Assembly: GCA_026936335.1 (NCBI GenBank) | Contig: JAPMXV010000053.1 | Span: 248,001 to 312,000 of the forward strand | Length of the DNA stretch: 64,000 nt | Source: Mantamonas sphyraenae | Lineage: Eukaryota; CRuMs; Mantamonadidae | Direction of reading: 5' to 3' | In this document: in pieces, positions 31,375 through 43,124 of the stretch | How positions within the stretch are numbered: position 1 is the stretch's first letter | How the letters are laid out: each line of letters begins with the position of its first letter | Made by a program: the position numbers and the translations under genes | The notes under the pieces: generated by a model | Databases searched by the model: none | Seen by the model: the letters and a program-made list of their open reading frames with translations, nothing else | Told to the model about the DNA's origin: nothing

Positions 31375-32198
31375 ACAGTTCATCCAGCAGCAGCAGCGGA
31401 TCTTCCTCGGGTGGCTCCTCCACCATCACGTCGACTGGTACGGGAGGATCATACGAGGGCGTCCATCAGGGTATCGCATTTGATGTGAGCCAGTACAGCG
31501 CGCCGCTCCCACCGTCGGACAGCGATTACAAGCCGGCAGGAGACGCCGAGGTGACTGTGGACGTCAGCGAGGGCGAACTGAAGGACACCAACATTCCTTA
31601 CCAAGGCGACGTGTACAAAGTGGCCCACATCAACTTTTACGACAACAACATCAAGTCGGTGGGCGGCCTGGACCGCTTTCCGAACCTGATGCGCGTGACG
31701 CTTCGCCACAACTGCCTCACCAAGTTCAAGGGCATCGAAGAGGCGCCGTACCTGCGCTGGGTGGACGTGAGCAGCAACGACATCGGACCCAACTTCAAGG
31801 GCGTGCACACCATGGGCCAGCTGGAGTGGCTGGACATCCACTACAACTACTTGAAGAACCTAAAGGGGATCGAGTTTGCGCCCAACCTCACCTACCTCAA
31901 TGCAAACGACAACACCCTCACCAGTCTCAACGGCATCCAGAACCTGACCAAGCTCAAGTACGTCGACCTCAGCGACAACGACCTGCCCGACTGCAAATAC
32001 CTGAGTGCCTGCACCTGCCTGCAGGAGATCAAGCTCAACAAGAACTACCTCACAGACACCAAGAGTGTCAAGGCCCTCAGCGACCTGCCCTACCTCTTCT
32101 CCCTCGACCTGCGCACCAACGACTACTCCAAGCGCCAGCGCAAGGAGATTGTGGAACACTTTGCAAACACCAAGCCCGAGTGTGAGGTCCTTGTGTGA
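30741..32198 (+). CDS. Probable N-myristoylated SDS22-like LRR protein
   Basis: Exons 30741-30988 and 31121-32198 give 441 aa. It begins MGNSESKNSS, a good N-myristoylation motif (Gly2, Ser6, Lys7) which supports this ATG. Residues ~15-100 are Pro/Tyr/Ser-rich with YAPP and YTPPPYAPP repeats, then a Ser run of about 25. The C-terminal ~210 residues are 22-residue SDS22-type LRRs (INFYDNNIKSVGGLDRFPNL, LDIHYNYLKNLKGIEFAPNL, LNANDNTLTSLNGIQNLTKL, VDLSDNDLPDCKYLSACTCL) with an LRR-cap-like end. SDS22 regulates protein phosphatase 1, but this protein is not its orthologue by length. The intron ends in a long (AC)n tract directly before its CAG. A membrane-tethered scaffold is an inference. Confidence 0.85.
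31096..31120 (+). repeat. (AC)n tract forming the 3' end of an intron
   Basis: About eleven AC units run into the CAG acceptor used for exon 2 of the LRR protein. A pure CA tract stands where a polypyrimidine tract would be expected, which suggests a relaxed tract requirement in this genome. Confidence 0.8.
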
Positions 32199-32219
32199 GC
32201 TGAGCTGAGCTCGAGGTGT

Positions 32220-33324
32220 TTAATACACGTTCAGGTCAACACCCACTCCACACTCGGTGCGGTCACCCTCGTACTGCTTGATGGCAGGGGCATCGCCGCC
32301 CAAAGTCCAGCCGGCAAACGGGATGAAGCCAGACTGGCGCGAGGCACGGCCGTCGTAGCGCGGGCACCACAGGGGCAGATGGCTGTACGGTCCCCAGCTG
32401 TCACCAAAGATCGGGTGCCACTGCGACGCGCTGCTGTAGATACCCACACGCTTGTGGTTCTGGGCCTCCTTGACCAGTCCCTCCATGAAAGCCTGGTTCT
32501 CCGACGTCGAGTCCATCCAGTACTGGGGTCCTTCGATGTCCAGCCAGATCATGCCGTAGCTCACGCCACTCAGGTTGTCCACCATCGAGCGCACCTGACC
32601 TTCCGGGTTGCCACACTTGGGGCACGGGAACATGTACGCATCAACATGCGCCATGCCGCCCTTCCAGGCTGCACGCCACACGCACACAGCACATACACAG
32701 AGCACGCAGTCATGAGCATGCAGTACAAACAGCAGGCATGGACAACACCACCCATTTGCGCCACAGCACATGCAGGGGCCGCGTACAACAATTGGTGTCA
32801 GCTGGTGCCCCAACCCCCCTTTTTTCTTCTTTCTCTCTCCGCACCCGCTCACGTACCGTTCTCAATCGTGCTGCGTGCGTTCGGGTCCGGGGAGCCGGTC
32901 GAGCGGTAGGCCTGTGCATGGCAGAATGAGGGACGTGGCGCATGTTAGCGACCGCAGGCGACGTGTTGAAAAGGCGCCGGCGCGCAATGAAAACCTGGCC
33001 CAAAAAGACTCAAAAAGCGCGTGCACAGCGGTTTTTTTGGCCACTCGCGCACGCCACATGCACTCTTCATGTGTCTGTGCGACCATGCATGCACACAGAA
33101 GAGGCACACACACACACACACACACACACCAAGCCACTCATGTGCACATGGAGGCACGGCGGTCGCAAACGTACACGAACAACGGCAAAGTGGAAGCCGG
33201 TGCGGTTCAGGCAGGCCCAGTTGCTCTCAGAGACATACTGGCTGACATCCACGCCCAGGGTGGCATTGCTACCGGCAATGCACATTGCCAGCACAGCTGC
33301 AAGGACAACAATCTTCATGGTCAT
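32220..33324 (-). CDS. Secreted GH25-type lysozyme
   Basis: Exons 33324-33175, 32911-32857 and 32668-32220, 217 aa. A signal peptide (MKIVVLAAVLAMCIAGSNA) is followed directly by the GH25 barrel: TLGVDVSQYVSESNW, FHFAVVRAYRS (joined across intron 1), HVDAYMFPCPKCG, MIWLDIEGPQYW with the catalytic acids, KRVGIYSSASQW, PLWCPRYDG, and a final IKQYEGD...GVDLNVY. It resembles lysozymes of Dictyostelium, Entamoeba and nematodes and would cleave peptidoglycan in phagosomes or outside the cell, fitting a bacterivore. The start is the first of two nearby ATGs (MTMK). Introns are 263 and 188 bp with GTACGT donors; the first contains a CA tract. The stop converges on the LRR gene with 21 bp between. Confidence 0.93.
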
Positions 33325-33387
33325 GCTTGTATGGAGGTTTTTCGTTGATTGCTGTGGTGCACTCTCTCTCTCTCGTTGCCTCCTCAC

Positions 33388-34161
33388 TCACTCCTCAGGC
33401 TCCTCAATCTGCGGCTTGTTGGGGTTGTTGGCCAGCAGATGGTTGGCCAGCCACACCACGGGGTTTTCGGGTTTGGCACGCGCAAGCTCGGTGAGCGAAT
33501 CAGTCAAGGTGGGCATCACGTGGGCAGCCAGGTACTTGTTGGCCTGTTCCTTGGATGGCACATTGCCCACAGACATGCCCGGGAAGAAGAAGCGCAGCTC
33601 ACGAGCGGCAGTGGCCGTGGAGTCGCTGCCGTGCACGGCGTTCTGCGTCTTGTCCACGCCAAACAGGGCACGGATGGTGTGTGGATGCTCCAACATGGCC
33701 AGTTGCACGTCGGTTGGACCCATCAGCGCACGCCAGTCTGCAATTGCGTTGGCCTTGGCCAGCGCCAGCACCACGCAGGGTCCCGCCTGCATCATGGTGC
33801 TCAGCTTGTCAAAGTACACCCTGCCCACGTGTTCCTCGTAGAACTGTTCCACTTGTGCCTCGGTCAGAGTCACCACCTTTTTGGCCAGCACCACATACCC
33901 GTGTGCCTTGGCAAGCTCCACAATCTCCTCCGCGTGCCCGGCCGCCACCGCGTGTGGCTTCACAATGGCCAGGGTCTTTTCCAAACGGTGCTCCGTGGAC
34001 ACTTTGATCCCCGATGCGCTCACAAACTCGTCGTTCACAAACGCACGCAGCGTGTTCACCGCGCTGCGGTAGTCCTTCTGCGTCGCCGCATTGGCAAACA
34101 CCCGCCAAGGCGCAAGCCCACCCCTGCTCGGACGCACCACAAGGTTCTTGCGAAGTGTCAT
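33388..34161 (-). CDS. Nucleoside diphosphate kinase + DPY-30 domain protein (NME5-like)
   Basis: A single exon of 257 aa. The NDPK domain spans ~61-197: KTLAIVKPHA, AMLEHPHTIRALFG and NAVHGSDS with the phospho-histidine at residue 177, so catalysis is possible. A DPY-30 dimerisation motif (NPVVWLANHLLANNP) follows at ~225-248. NDPK plus DPY-30 is the layout of NME5/RSP23, an axonemal radial-spoke protein, and of DPY30-containing NDPKs. The first ~30 residues are Arg-rich without acids, which could be a mitochondrial presequence and is unusual for an axonemal protein. The ATG overlaps the stop of the TerD gene (ATGA), see findings. Confidence 0.88.
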   Translation of the reverse strand: MTLRKNLVVRPSRGGLAPWRVFANAATQKDYRSAVNTLRAFVNDEFVSASGIKVSTEHRLEKTLAIVKPHAVAAGHAEEIVELAKAHGYVVLAKKVVTLTEAQVEQFYEEHVGRVYFDKLSTMMQAGPCVVLALAKANAIADWRALMGPTDVQLAMLEHPHTIRALFGVDKTQNAVHGSDSTATAARELRFFFPGMSVGNVPSKEQANKYLAAHVMPTLTDSLTELARAKPENPVVWLANHLLANNPNKPQIEEPEE

Positions 34162-35127
34162 CGCAAGCAACGCTCCCACTGCTTCTCCTCGTTGCTGAAC
34201 AGTTCGGCGTCCAGCGTCAGTTTGGCCAGCTCGGACGGCACGTTTTCCGTGTCGGCATCCTCGGGCGACCCGTCGCGTTCGTCTGTTGGGCCAATGGTCA
34301 CACGAATGCGTGCAGCACACAAACACACACACACACACACACATACACACACATAGTCAACAACGTGCACGTGTCCCAAAAATGCATGGGAGATCTCTCA
34401 GTGTGTGAGCATTTGGGGTTGGAAAACGCCAAAAACGCAAAAGAGCCGTTGTGCGCGCCGGCTCTGGGGTCAACAACTCACCTCCTTCGCCATCCTCGTC
34501 GCCAGCCTCGCTGTCGGAATCCATGTGCTCGTCGCGTGTGTCTTCACCCATCTCGTCGCTATCGTACTCCAGCGTCTCCTCCTCTGCATCCTCGGCCAGC
34601 GCGTCCGGATTGGGACGCACGGGGAGTACCACCGTGTTGTTGCCGTCGCACACACGCACATACAGGTTTTCCACACCTGTGATGGGCTTGCCTGCCTGGT
34701 TGAACACACCCACACCCAGGTAGTGAACCTGAGGGGACAGTTGGTCCAGGCGCACGCTCACACTGCGTCGATCGTACGAGTTGGGCGCCGTTGTTCCGCT
34801 GTGCACCACGCTCCCGTCCTCGTTGCTCGTGTTGCGAGCATCCAACGTTTCCAGAAGCGAGCCTCGTGCGTCCAACACGCTCACAAACAGGTCCAGGTCC
34901 AGGTCCTCCGCCGAGACTGCTGGCTTGCGTGCCTGCACACTCGTTTGTCCCTCCCCATCCGACGCCGAATCACCATCCTCCGAAGACGACGACGACGACG
35001 ACGACGATGACGAAGACGACGGTTGCTCCGTCACAAGGTCGTAGCCCAGGGCAAACACCAGATTGCTGCTCAGCGAGCCTTTGTACTCGTCCGCCAACAA
35101 CGCAGATTGTCCAACACCAAGGTCCAT
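34158..35127 (-). CDS. TerD-domain protein with Ser-rich insertion
   Basis: Exons 35127-34482 and 34282-34158 (intron 199 bp, GTGAGT...CAG), 256 aa. The TerD fold is seen as SNLVFALGYDL, EDLDLDLFVSVLDARG, NEDGSVVHSG and VHYLGVGVFN...VENLYVRVCD, the acidic residues being the Ca-binding type of TerD. A poly-Ser/Asp insertion (~36-65) splits the first strands. The C-terminal ~70 residues are acidic. TerD-family proteins are known from bacterial tellurite and stress islands and from Dictyostelium CABP/cAMP-binding proteins; the role here is unknown. Its TGA overlaps the ATG of the next gene on the same strand, and it lies 46 bp behind the DNA ligase stop. Confidence 0.8.
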
Positions 35128-35173
35128 TTCGGATGTTTTTTGTTTGGCTGCGGCTTCGGCCGCCGCACAACAC

Positions 35174-37855
35174 TCACCAAAACTCGCCTGCCCCTCCAGG
35201 CCCACCCGATTCGACCCCTGTCGTGTTGAGCTTCTGAGCACGGTACATGTCTGCCACCTGGTCGGAAGTGGTTGCTTGTTGCGGCTTCTTGTCGTCGCGG
35301 ATGCGTTGGAAACGCGGGAAGCGCATGGCAACACCCTTGGACTCGTGCACCTGCGTCACGGCTGCCGTGTGCACAGGAGACACAGACAAGTCGGCGGCCA
35401 ACACCTCCCACACCTGCACGGGGTCAAACCACACATCAGGCGTCAAGCGTTCGTGCACACGGTAGTATGACGGTTGTTTCGACACCACATGCTGCTTCAG
35501 AAACTCCGTATGCTCTTGCAGTGCCTCGTCGCTGAATCCCGTCCCGATTTTGCACACCGTCTGGTACGTCTCTGTGTCTTCGTCGTAGCAAGCAAGCAGA
35601 TAGCCGCCATACACGCCTGTGCGCTTGCCACGGCCCATGTACCCTCCAATGGGCACCAAATCCATGCTGTCTCCCAGACCTTCCAAGTAGTCCTTCTTTA
35701 CCTTGAGCCAGTTGAATGATCGACGGCTGGGCTCGTACGTCGCGTCCTCGTCCAGCGTCTTCACCATCAGCCCCTCTGTGTGCTCCTTCACTGCCTCGTC
35801 CAGAAACTCCTGCATCACGTCCACGTCGTCTGTATCCTTGTAGCTGGCAAACATAAACTTGCCTTCCACCGCTGTGAATGCCTCGTGCAACGCCGTCCGC
35901 CGCTCACGCAACGATCGCTGGATGTACGACTCGTCGTTGAGGTAGAGCAAGTCAAACGCATACAATGCAACCTGAACCTTGACATCCTTAATGTCCACAT
36001 CCTTGCGTCCACGCGTACTCAGCACCTGAAAGGGCAGGATGCCGTTCTCCTTGTCATACGCCACAACCTCCGCGTCCAGAATGTAGTTGCGTGTCCCGCT
36101 GTTGGCCGCTTCCGGGAGCATAGCAATCACATCCGGGTACATTCCCGTCTGGTTTTCGCTGTTGCGGCTGTAGATGCCCACGGTGCCGTCGCTCATCACG
36201 TGCACCTGCGCGCGCTGCCCGTCGTACTTGTACTCGCACGTGAACGCCTTGATTTTCTCCTCGTCGTCCTTGACACGCAAACGTGTCAATACCTCTGCAA
36301 CACCCTTGGTGGGCTTGGCCAGCATCGGATGCACAGGGATGCCTGGTGTCAACTTGCACGCCTCCCGCAGACCACTCAGGCCGTGTTTCACCATCTGCGG
36401 CACAATCAGGTCCAGGCTTGGAAGTTCGCTAAACACAGTGCGCACCAGCTGAGCCGCCTCCTCTGCGTTCATCTCCTGATCTCGCGACACATCCACCGGC
36501 ACGTCGTGCAACTCGTATTCCTGGCCTCCTCCCAACGGAGTCATTGCCACAGCCTGCGCCAAAGCCACCAGCGCAGAAGGGAACTGCAGTCCGATGCGGA
36601 GGTCTCCTTTGAGCGAACGCACAATGTACATCGACTCGTCCTCCTTGCATGCCACCAACAGGCCGACAATCAGCTGCTTTTTCTTTTCCTGCGACGACGC
36701 TCCCGACGTGCTTGCAATCGACTTGAATGTCTTGAACACCTTGCGCGCCGTCAAAGCAGCAGGCTTGAACAGTGTGCGCTGGCTTGATCGGCTCTGTTTG
36801 GCAATCGTGCCCAGGTCCCCGTGCTCCTCAAGCAGCCGCTTGATCTTGCTCACACTCGTCCCCGTGGCAGCTTGCAATGCCTTGATCAAAATCGATTCTC
36901 CGATGCCCAGCTCCAGATTCTCATATGCCGGTGCAATCTTGTTCACAGCCAAGTACAGCACCGGCAGCAGATCTTCCGGTGTCAGGATCAGCACAGAACG
37001 CAGCAGGTCTCGCATCAGTCGCACAATGGCATGTCGCGATGTCAACGCGTCTATTTGCGCAAACACGCGAGACACAACTACGAATGGAACGCTATCGGAA
37101 CACATGCGCGTCAGCAGCGGAATCTGGGGGGCTTACGCGAATTGCTTTTTGGCGGGAAGGCCACACACAAAAAAAGGCGGGAAATAACCTACGGCTCGCC
37201 CCGCTTCCATCCCGCGTCTTTGACAGGGTGATACCTGCGGTTCATGACGGCCTCGGCCTTGACCTTGCCAGCCTGAAGACGTGCCTTCTTTGCTTTCTTC
37301 TCTGCGTCTGCAGAAGACTCTTCTTCCTCGAGTTCCTCGTCGCTTTCCTCTTCGTCGCTTTCCTCCTCTCCGTCGCTCTCGGCATCATCCACACCCTCGT
37401 CCTCGTCTTCCACCTGTTTCCGTGTGTTTGTGACTGCGCCTGCGTTGGCACTGCTCTGTTGGTGCGCGCTGGACGACGCGTCTCCCAAGTTCTCGACAAC
37501 CATCACTGTAGTGGAGCTGCTGCTGCCGTCACTCGTGGAAGAGGAGGTGGTTGTGCTCGTCATCGTTTTGGTGACCACAGTAGTTTGCATAGATCCGGCA
37601 TCGTCGTCGCTGTCGTCGTCATCGTCGTCCAGGACCACAGTCTTGCGTGAGCGTTTCGGGGCGGGCATCTCTTCGTCGTGATCAGGCTCTAGCTCGGGTG
37701 TGACATCATCACGCTCGCGCTTGTTTTCTTGGTTGGTGCCTTTCTTGGCGTGCTTTGCCCACATGGAACTGCGCGTACAGTGAGAAGGGTGTCAGCTGCA
37801 TGTGTGTGCGTATGGCAACTGCGGGTGTTCGCTGTCAAACGTACGCAATCGACAT
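35174..37855 (-). CDS. LIG1: ATP-dependent DNA ligase I
   Basis: Exons 37855-37845 (11 bp), 37768-37193 and 37091-35174, 834 aa. The N-terminal ~180 residues are acidic and disordered; YHPVKDAGWKRGEP joins across intron 2 to VPFVVVSRVFAQID, matching human LIG1. The DNA-binding domain follows, then motif I EYKYDGQR (nucleotidyl lysine ~484), ILDAEVVAYD, EGLMVKTLDEDATYEP, LKVKKDY and the OB domain ending DKKPQQATTSDQVADMYR. It seals Okazaki fragments and repair nicks in the nucleus. The 11 bp first exon encodes MSIA, so the start reads MSIASMWAKHAKKG, only loosely like a PCNA-box; this exon is inferred from splice signals. Introns are 76 and 101 bp. Confidence 0.93.
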
Positions 37856-38068
37856 GGTCGCAGGGTTTGAGCTGGGTCAATATGCGCGTTAAGAGGAACC
37901 CCTTTAGTCGGTTCTACTCGCACCAGCAAGTGTGCCGCACATTCAGCACTGGTTGTGCAAGTGTGCTGGCGTCCTCCTTGCCAACTCAATCAAGCAACCG
38001 TCCTCACGAACGCACTCTCATTCGCAACACACACACACACATCACAAGGAATACTATCCTCTGCATTG

Positions 38069-41000
38069 ATGTCGCACACCAACGTTTCCGGGAGTGGGAC
38101 GGTATCTGGGGGACAGCAAGAGTGAGTTTTGGCGTGCGTGATCAGGAACGACGCAATATTGATCACCCGGCGTTGACGTGCTGACGTTTTGCCCCCTATG
38201 CACATTTTCGCGATCACAGACACAATCAAACGCGCTTGCAGATGAACGAGGTGTATGCCCAGCAGGGCATGGTGGGTCATACGACGCAGGGAGGGCAACC
38301 GAATCAAGGCGGCTGGATGATGGGCCAGCGAGGTGGCATGGTGCCCATGATGATGTCACAGGGTGGTCAAGGCACCATGGGACAGGGGGCATGAAGATGA
38401 TGCAAATGGGCCCACAGGGATACCAATCGATGTCACCCATGGCCTGGGGTCAACCCTACCCAGGCATGTTCACCGCCAACACACAGCCCAGTTCAAGCGA
38501 GAGCACGAGGCAAGGAGAGAAGTCAAAGCCCAAGGCGAACAACGTGAATGACGACGACGACGACGACGGCGACAATGATAACGAGGTTGATGAGTCGCAT
38601 GTGACCACGGAGCTTGTGAGGGTATCTTCGACTCGCCGTCAGCCCCAGAGCACGCAATCGTCCATGCCGATGCATGGGGTTTATGGAAACGCGTACCAAA
38701 ACACCTATGATGGGCAACGTGGATCATCAAGCTCTTCCCCTTCAGGATGGCAGCAACAGATGCAGTACATGCCCATGCCGATGCCGGGGTATGGAGGTCC
38801 GCAGGGGCAAGGAGGAGAAGGAGGCGAGCAGGGGCAGCAAGGGCAGCAAGGGCAGCAACAGCACATGCAGATGCAGTACATGCCAATGCCAATGCATGCG
38901 TATGGAGGTCCGCAGGGGCAAGGAGGAGAAGGAGGCGAGCAGGGGCAGCAAGGGCAGCAAGGGCAGCAACAACACATGCAGATGCAGTACATGCCAATGC
39001 CAATGCATGGGTATGGAGGTCCGCAGGGGCAAGGAGGAGAAGGAGGTGAGCAAGGGCAGCAACAGCAGATGCAGATGCAGTACATGCCAATGCCAATGCA
39101 TGCGTATGGAGGTCCGCAGGGGCAAGGAGGAGACGGAGGCGAGCAAGGGCAGCAACAGCACATGCAGATGCAGTACATGCCAATGCCGATGCATGGGTAT
39201 GGAGGTCCGCAGGGGCAAGGAGGAGAAGGAGGCGAGCAGGGGCAGCAAGGGCAGCAACAACACATGCAGATGCAGTACATGCCAATGCCAATGCATGCGT
39301 ATGGAGGTCCGCAGGGGCAAGGAGGAGAAGGAGGCGAGCAGGGGCAGCAAGGGCAGCAACAGCACATGCAGGTGCAGTACATGCCAATGCCGATGCCGGG
39401 ATATGGAGGTCCGCAGGGGCAAGGAGGAGAAGGAGGCGAGCAGGGGCAGCAAGGGCAGCAACAGCACATGCAGATGCAGTACATGCCAATGCCGATGCAT
39501 GGGTATGGAGGTCCGCAGGGGCAAGGAGGAGAAGGAGGTGAGCAAGGGCAGCAACAGCACATGCAGGTGCAGTACATGCCAATGCCGATGCCGGGATATG
39601 GAGGTCCGCAGGGCCAGGGTGGAGACGGAGGCGAGCAAGGGCAGCAACAGCACATGCAGATGCAGTACATGCCTATGCAGGGGTATGATACAGGAGACAG
39701 CAAACCGTTCCAAGACATGGATTTGCCAGATATCCTTGGGAACGATGGTATGGACGATAGCGCGGCCGCGAATCTTCCAGAACTTGCCAGTGCTTCCGCC
39801 ATGGCTGTGGAGCAGCTTGATAATATGGCCAATCACTTTGTACGCAATCTGCAGGCGAACCGGCCTGGGATCAGAGTGAGACAACCCAAGGGAGGTTCCG
39901 GAGAAGCTATGCCCACTGTGTCTGCTAAAACGGAGACTTTGCACACCACTGGGAAGGGATCGGGCAAAAAAACTGCAAAAGCAGCAAGGACACAAGCAAA
40001 GCAAACCAAAGCCGCTGGCTCCAAGGCCAAGCCCAAACCCAAGCCCAAAGTCGCCAAGGAAGCCCCCAAAGTGACAAAAGCGCAACGATCACCCGCCCCT
40101 GAAGCAAAGCTTGAGCCCAAGGTCAACACCATGGCAAAGTACACCGCATCCTGGAAACGCCAAGGGCAAAAGACAAAGAGTCCGCCTGCCTCCTCCAAGA
40201 AGCAACCAGGCACAACGACGGCTGGGTCCAAGGAAGACAATCACACGAACACCTTATCCACCCCCGGCGTGACGTTCGTCAAGACGCCCACCGCGTTTGG
40301 TGACAAAGTCACCCCGTCACCCTACAGAAAGCCGGCAATACCCTTTGGGGCGCCTGGCTACCAGCACGACTTCAAAGAAGATGCAGACGTCCAAGTGGAG
40401 CTTCTGGAATGGGTGGCTCAGTTGAACGACATCATGGCCGATCAAACAGATCAGGACGAGCCCAGCGAAGCACAGGTCGGTCGCACAATCCGCTTCGCGC
40501 TTCTGGACGCGCTGCAGGACACCGAGCCGGAGCAAGGCAAGAGCCTGGATCAACTGGTGCGTGAGTTGCAGAACGACAATGCCACGGTGTCCGCCACCGC
40601 AGTGGAGAACGAGCTCAAGCGCAACGCACACAAGCTGTTTGAGCTCAACCCATCCACAGGGTTGTACACGCTCAGCAAACACGCAGTGTACACGTACGTC
40701 ACCTCCAAGTCCAAGCCGGTGCCGGTGAACATTGTCAAGCACATGATGCGGCACATGTCCAAAAAGACGGGTCAGACGGCGCGGGAGATTGCACAGGAAG
40801 TAAGCGAACACATCGACGCAGATATCCATGTGGGATTGGTGCAGGACATGTTGTACCAGCACGAGGGCAGCCTGTTTGTGGAGCTGGACAGCAAGGGGAA
40901 CGAAGACTCGCGGTGGACGGTGGGAGTACACCGAGGGACGTCGACGCGAGAAGCGGACGGGTGGATGGACATGGAGGAGCTGGACGAGTTGTACGGAGAA

Positions 41001-43124
41001 CGGGAGCCATACAAAGGAAAGAGAGACGCACAGAGGCAACAACAAGCGTTTGGACAACAACTGCGGAAACACGGAGGACTGGACGTGCACCCGATGGCGC
41101 CGATGGAGTTGAAGAGCCGCGAAGAAGTGTTGAAGATGCTGGAGAGCATGGGGGCGCCAGAGATGCGTGTGTACGTGGAAGTGGAGAGGCGAGAGGACGG
41201 AGGAGAAGGAGTTGGGGATGCCGAGGCTCAGGGAGCGGGAGATGATGACAGGATGGAGACGGACAGGACGGGTGGTTCGGAGGGCGAGGGAGAGAGTATG
41301 CCGAGGACGCTGATGGAGATGGTGCTGATAGCAATGCGACAGCTGAGCTGGGGGGAGGAAGCACAACAGCGGGGAGTGTCTGTGGCCAAGGTGCATCGGT
41401 GTGTGCAGTTTATGTGCAGGGAGCACCTGAGCAGGCGGCATGTGGTTGGGGTGCTGAGCAGCATGCCGAGCATGTTCCGTCGGGTTTCTGCGGCACGGTT
41501 TGCAGTTGCGGAAGGGATGATGGGGCTGGGTGTGGGAGTGACGAGCGGATCGACGTGGGTGGAGCAGATGGCACGTGCGTTTGAGGCGCTGTACGAGGAA
41601 GAGGCGAAACGAGAGAAGTGGATGAGCAAACTGAGCGAGTACAGCTGTACAAAGGCTGTTGCGTCTCTGGATGGCGTGGTCGTTTCCTCCTCCCGGGGCC
41701 AGGTGAAACGCGCAGTCAAACGATCCCGCGATGAACTTGAGCAAGACGACTCGACCGACGACTTTGATGATGACACGGACGATGAAGGTGCGCATCTCTC
41801 TGCATCGGCGACGAAGCGAAGCAAAAAAAGCGGAGGGCGGACATCACGTGGTCGAGGAGGCGAGCAGCAACAGGCATTGCGAGTGGCGCCGTGGGAAGCG
41901 TCAGAGTCGCACGAAGAGGACATCTGGGAGATCAATGACGATCTTACGGGGTTCTCGGACCGCATGTCACTGTTGATGAACTGCTTTGTGTTTGCAGGCA
42001 GGGAGTTGACTCTGTCGCAGATCCGCAAGGCGTGGGCCACCACAAACTGGTTCATCGAGTTCCCCCCAGAGAAGGAGGTGATCAACGTGCTCGAAGGGAG
42101 CAACGCCATCCTCAGCGACGATGGACGTGGCAAGAAACGGTACTACGTCCCCGAGGCCTTGGAGATGCAGTACACCCTGTTTGCCAGCGCCATGGACGCT
42201 GCCAACCATGATATCGAGGCACTGGGAAATCAAACGGAAGTAATGGGCATGGCTTCGTCGTCGTCAATGTCCAGTGGCACGCACACAAGCAAAACGCAGA
42301 GGCGTCCGCCTGTTCAAGGAGACGAGGAGGACGAGGAGGACGAGGACAATATCGTGCGTGGCAAACGCAAGCAGGCATCACTTTTCAACAGCGTGGAGGA
42401 CACAGACAGCAGCGACGATGAACGGAACAGCGAGGATGAAGACGACGACGACGACGACGACGACGATCTGATTGTGCTGCCTGCTCTCCCACCGGGGGTT
42501 GTAGAGCGTGGCTGGAGGCATCACGAGAGCCACAGGGACTCGTACACGCCACAAGAGTTTGATGCGCTGCTTTCTCATCTTCATTCGCTCGAGAACAGCC
42601 ATGCGATGAGCGGGATTCCGGTGCAGGATGAGGTCGACGCGGACGCGCTGTGCCACGAAGGAAGTTACGCAGACCTTGTGCGCCAAATATCGCTGGTGAT
42701 CAAGGGCAGGCCGTTGCCGCCGCAGGAGTTTCTCTTCTTTGCCTGGATCCTGAAACAAGGTCAGGGCGACAAGAAGATGTCGGTGTTTTCCATGCGGCAG
42801 ATCCTGACCAAGTGCATGGATGTGGGTGTTACCAAGGACAATCTTCGAGTGGCATGGGTCCACGATGCCAAGCCTGGAGAACGTCCTTTGTATCCACTGC
42901 TGCACAAGTTGCTGAAGGATCTGAGCGACCCACGGGTGACGGCGAACAAGTTTGCCAAGGAGAACAATCTGAGGAAAGGACCAGGAGCCAAGCCCGGCAA
43001 AATCAAGGCCAGATCCAAGCCCGTGAAGACGTCTTCGCGACAGCGACGCATCGAGGACCTGTACGGCGAGGCTAGCGAGCAAGGACAACCGAAAGGAAGC
43101 GATGCCAAACGGCAGCGGGTGTGA
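38069..43124 (+). CDS. Unrecognised nuclear-type protein A with Met/Gln/Gly repeats (one-base frame break)
   Basis: Exon 1 38069-38121 (MSHTNVSGSGTVSGGQQ) and exon 2 38220-43124. Within exon 2 a G5 run at 38385-38389 lacks one base: the Met/Gln/Gly-rich frame before it and that after it are plainly the same protein; restored length 1652 aa. Order: Met/Gln/Gly-rich N-terminus, nine repeats of 31-37 residues (YGGPQGQGG...QYMPMPM), a Lys/Ala/Pro-rich basic stretch, then helical regions with winged-helix-like spacing (SLDQLVRELQNDNATVSATAVENEL; ARFAVAEG), acidic linkers and a C-terminal helical domain (SDRMSLLMNCFVFAGREL) with a basic, NLS-like end. The centre is nearly identical to protein B. 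I do not recognise the family; a chromatin or RNA role is an inference. Confidence 0.8.
38758..39690 (+). repeat. Coding minisatellite, nine units of 93-111 bp
   Basis: Nine direct repeats encode YGGPQGQGG[E/D]GGEQ(GQQ)1-3QHMQ[M/V]QYMPMPM[H/P][G/A]. Unit length varies by whole codons through one to three GQQ triplets. Because units are multiples of three and lack stops, several other frames on both strands are also open; these were not called. Confidence 0.95.
40533..41665 (+). repeat. 1133 bp tract near-identical to 44568-45700
   Basis: This part of gene A matches gene B base for base apart from a handful of substitutions (for example AACCCATCC/AACACATCC, GAGGCTC/GAGTCTC) and with no indel. 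Similarity ends abruptly at both edges: before 40533 and after 41665 the two genes align only weakly at protein level. Confidence 0.9.

Noticed and set aside
34158-35127. TerD and NDPK as one fusion protein
   Set aside because: The frames differ and a stop codon intervenes; no splice pair was found that would join them.
38470-40085. Long open frames on both strands over the minisatellite
   Set aside because: Repeat units are multiples of three without stops, so several frames stay open; only the Met/Gln/Gly frame continues into the conserved domain.
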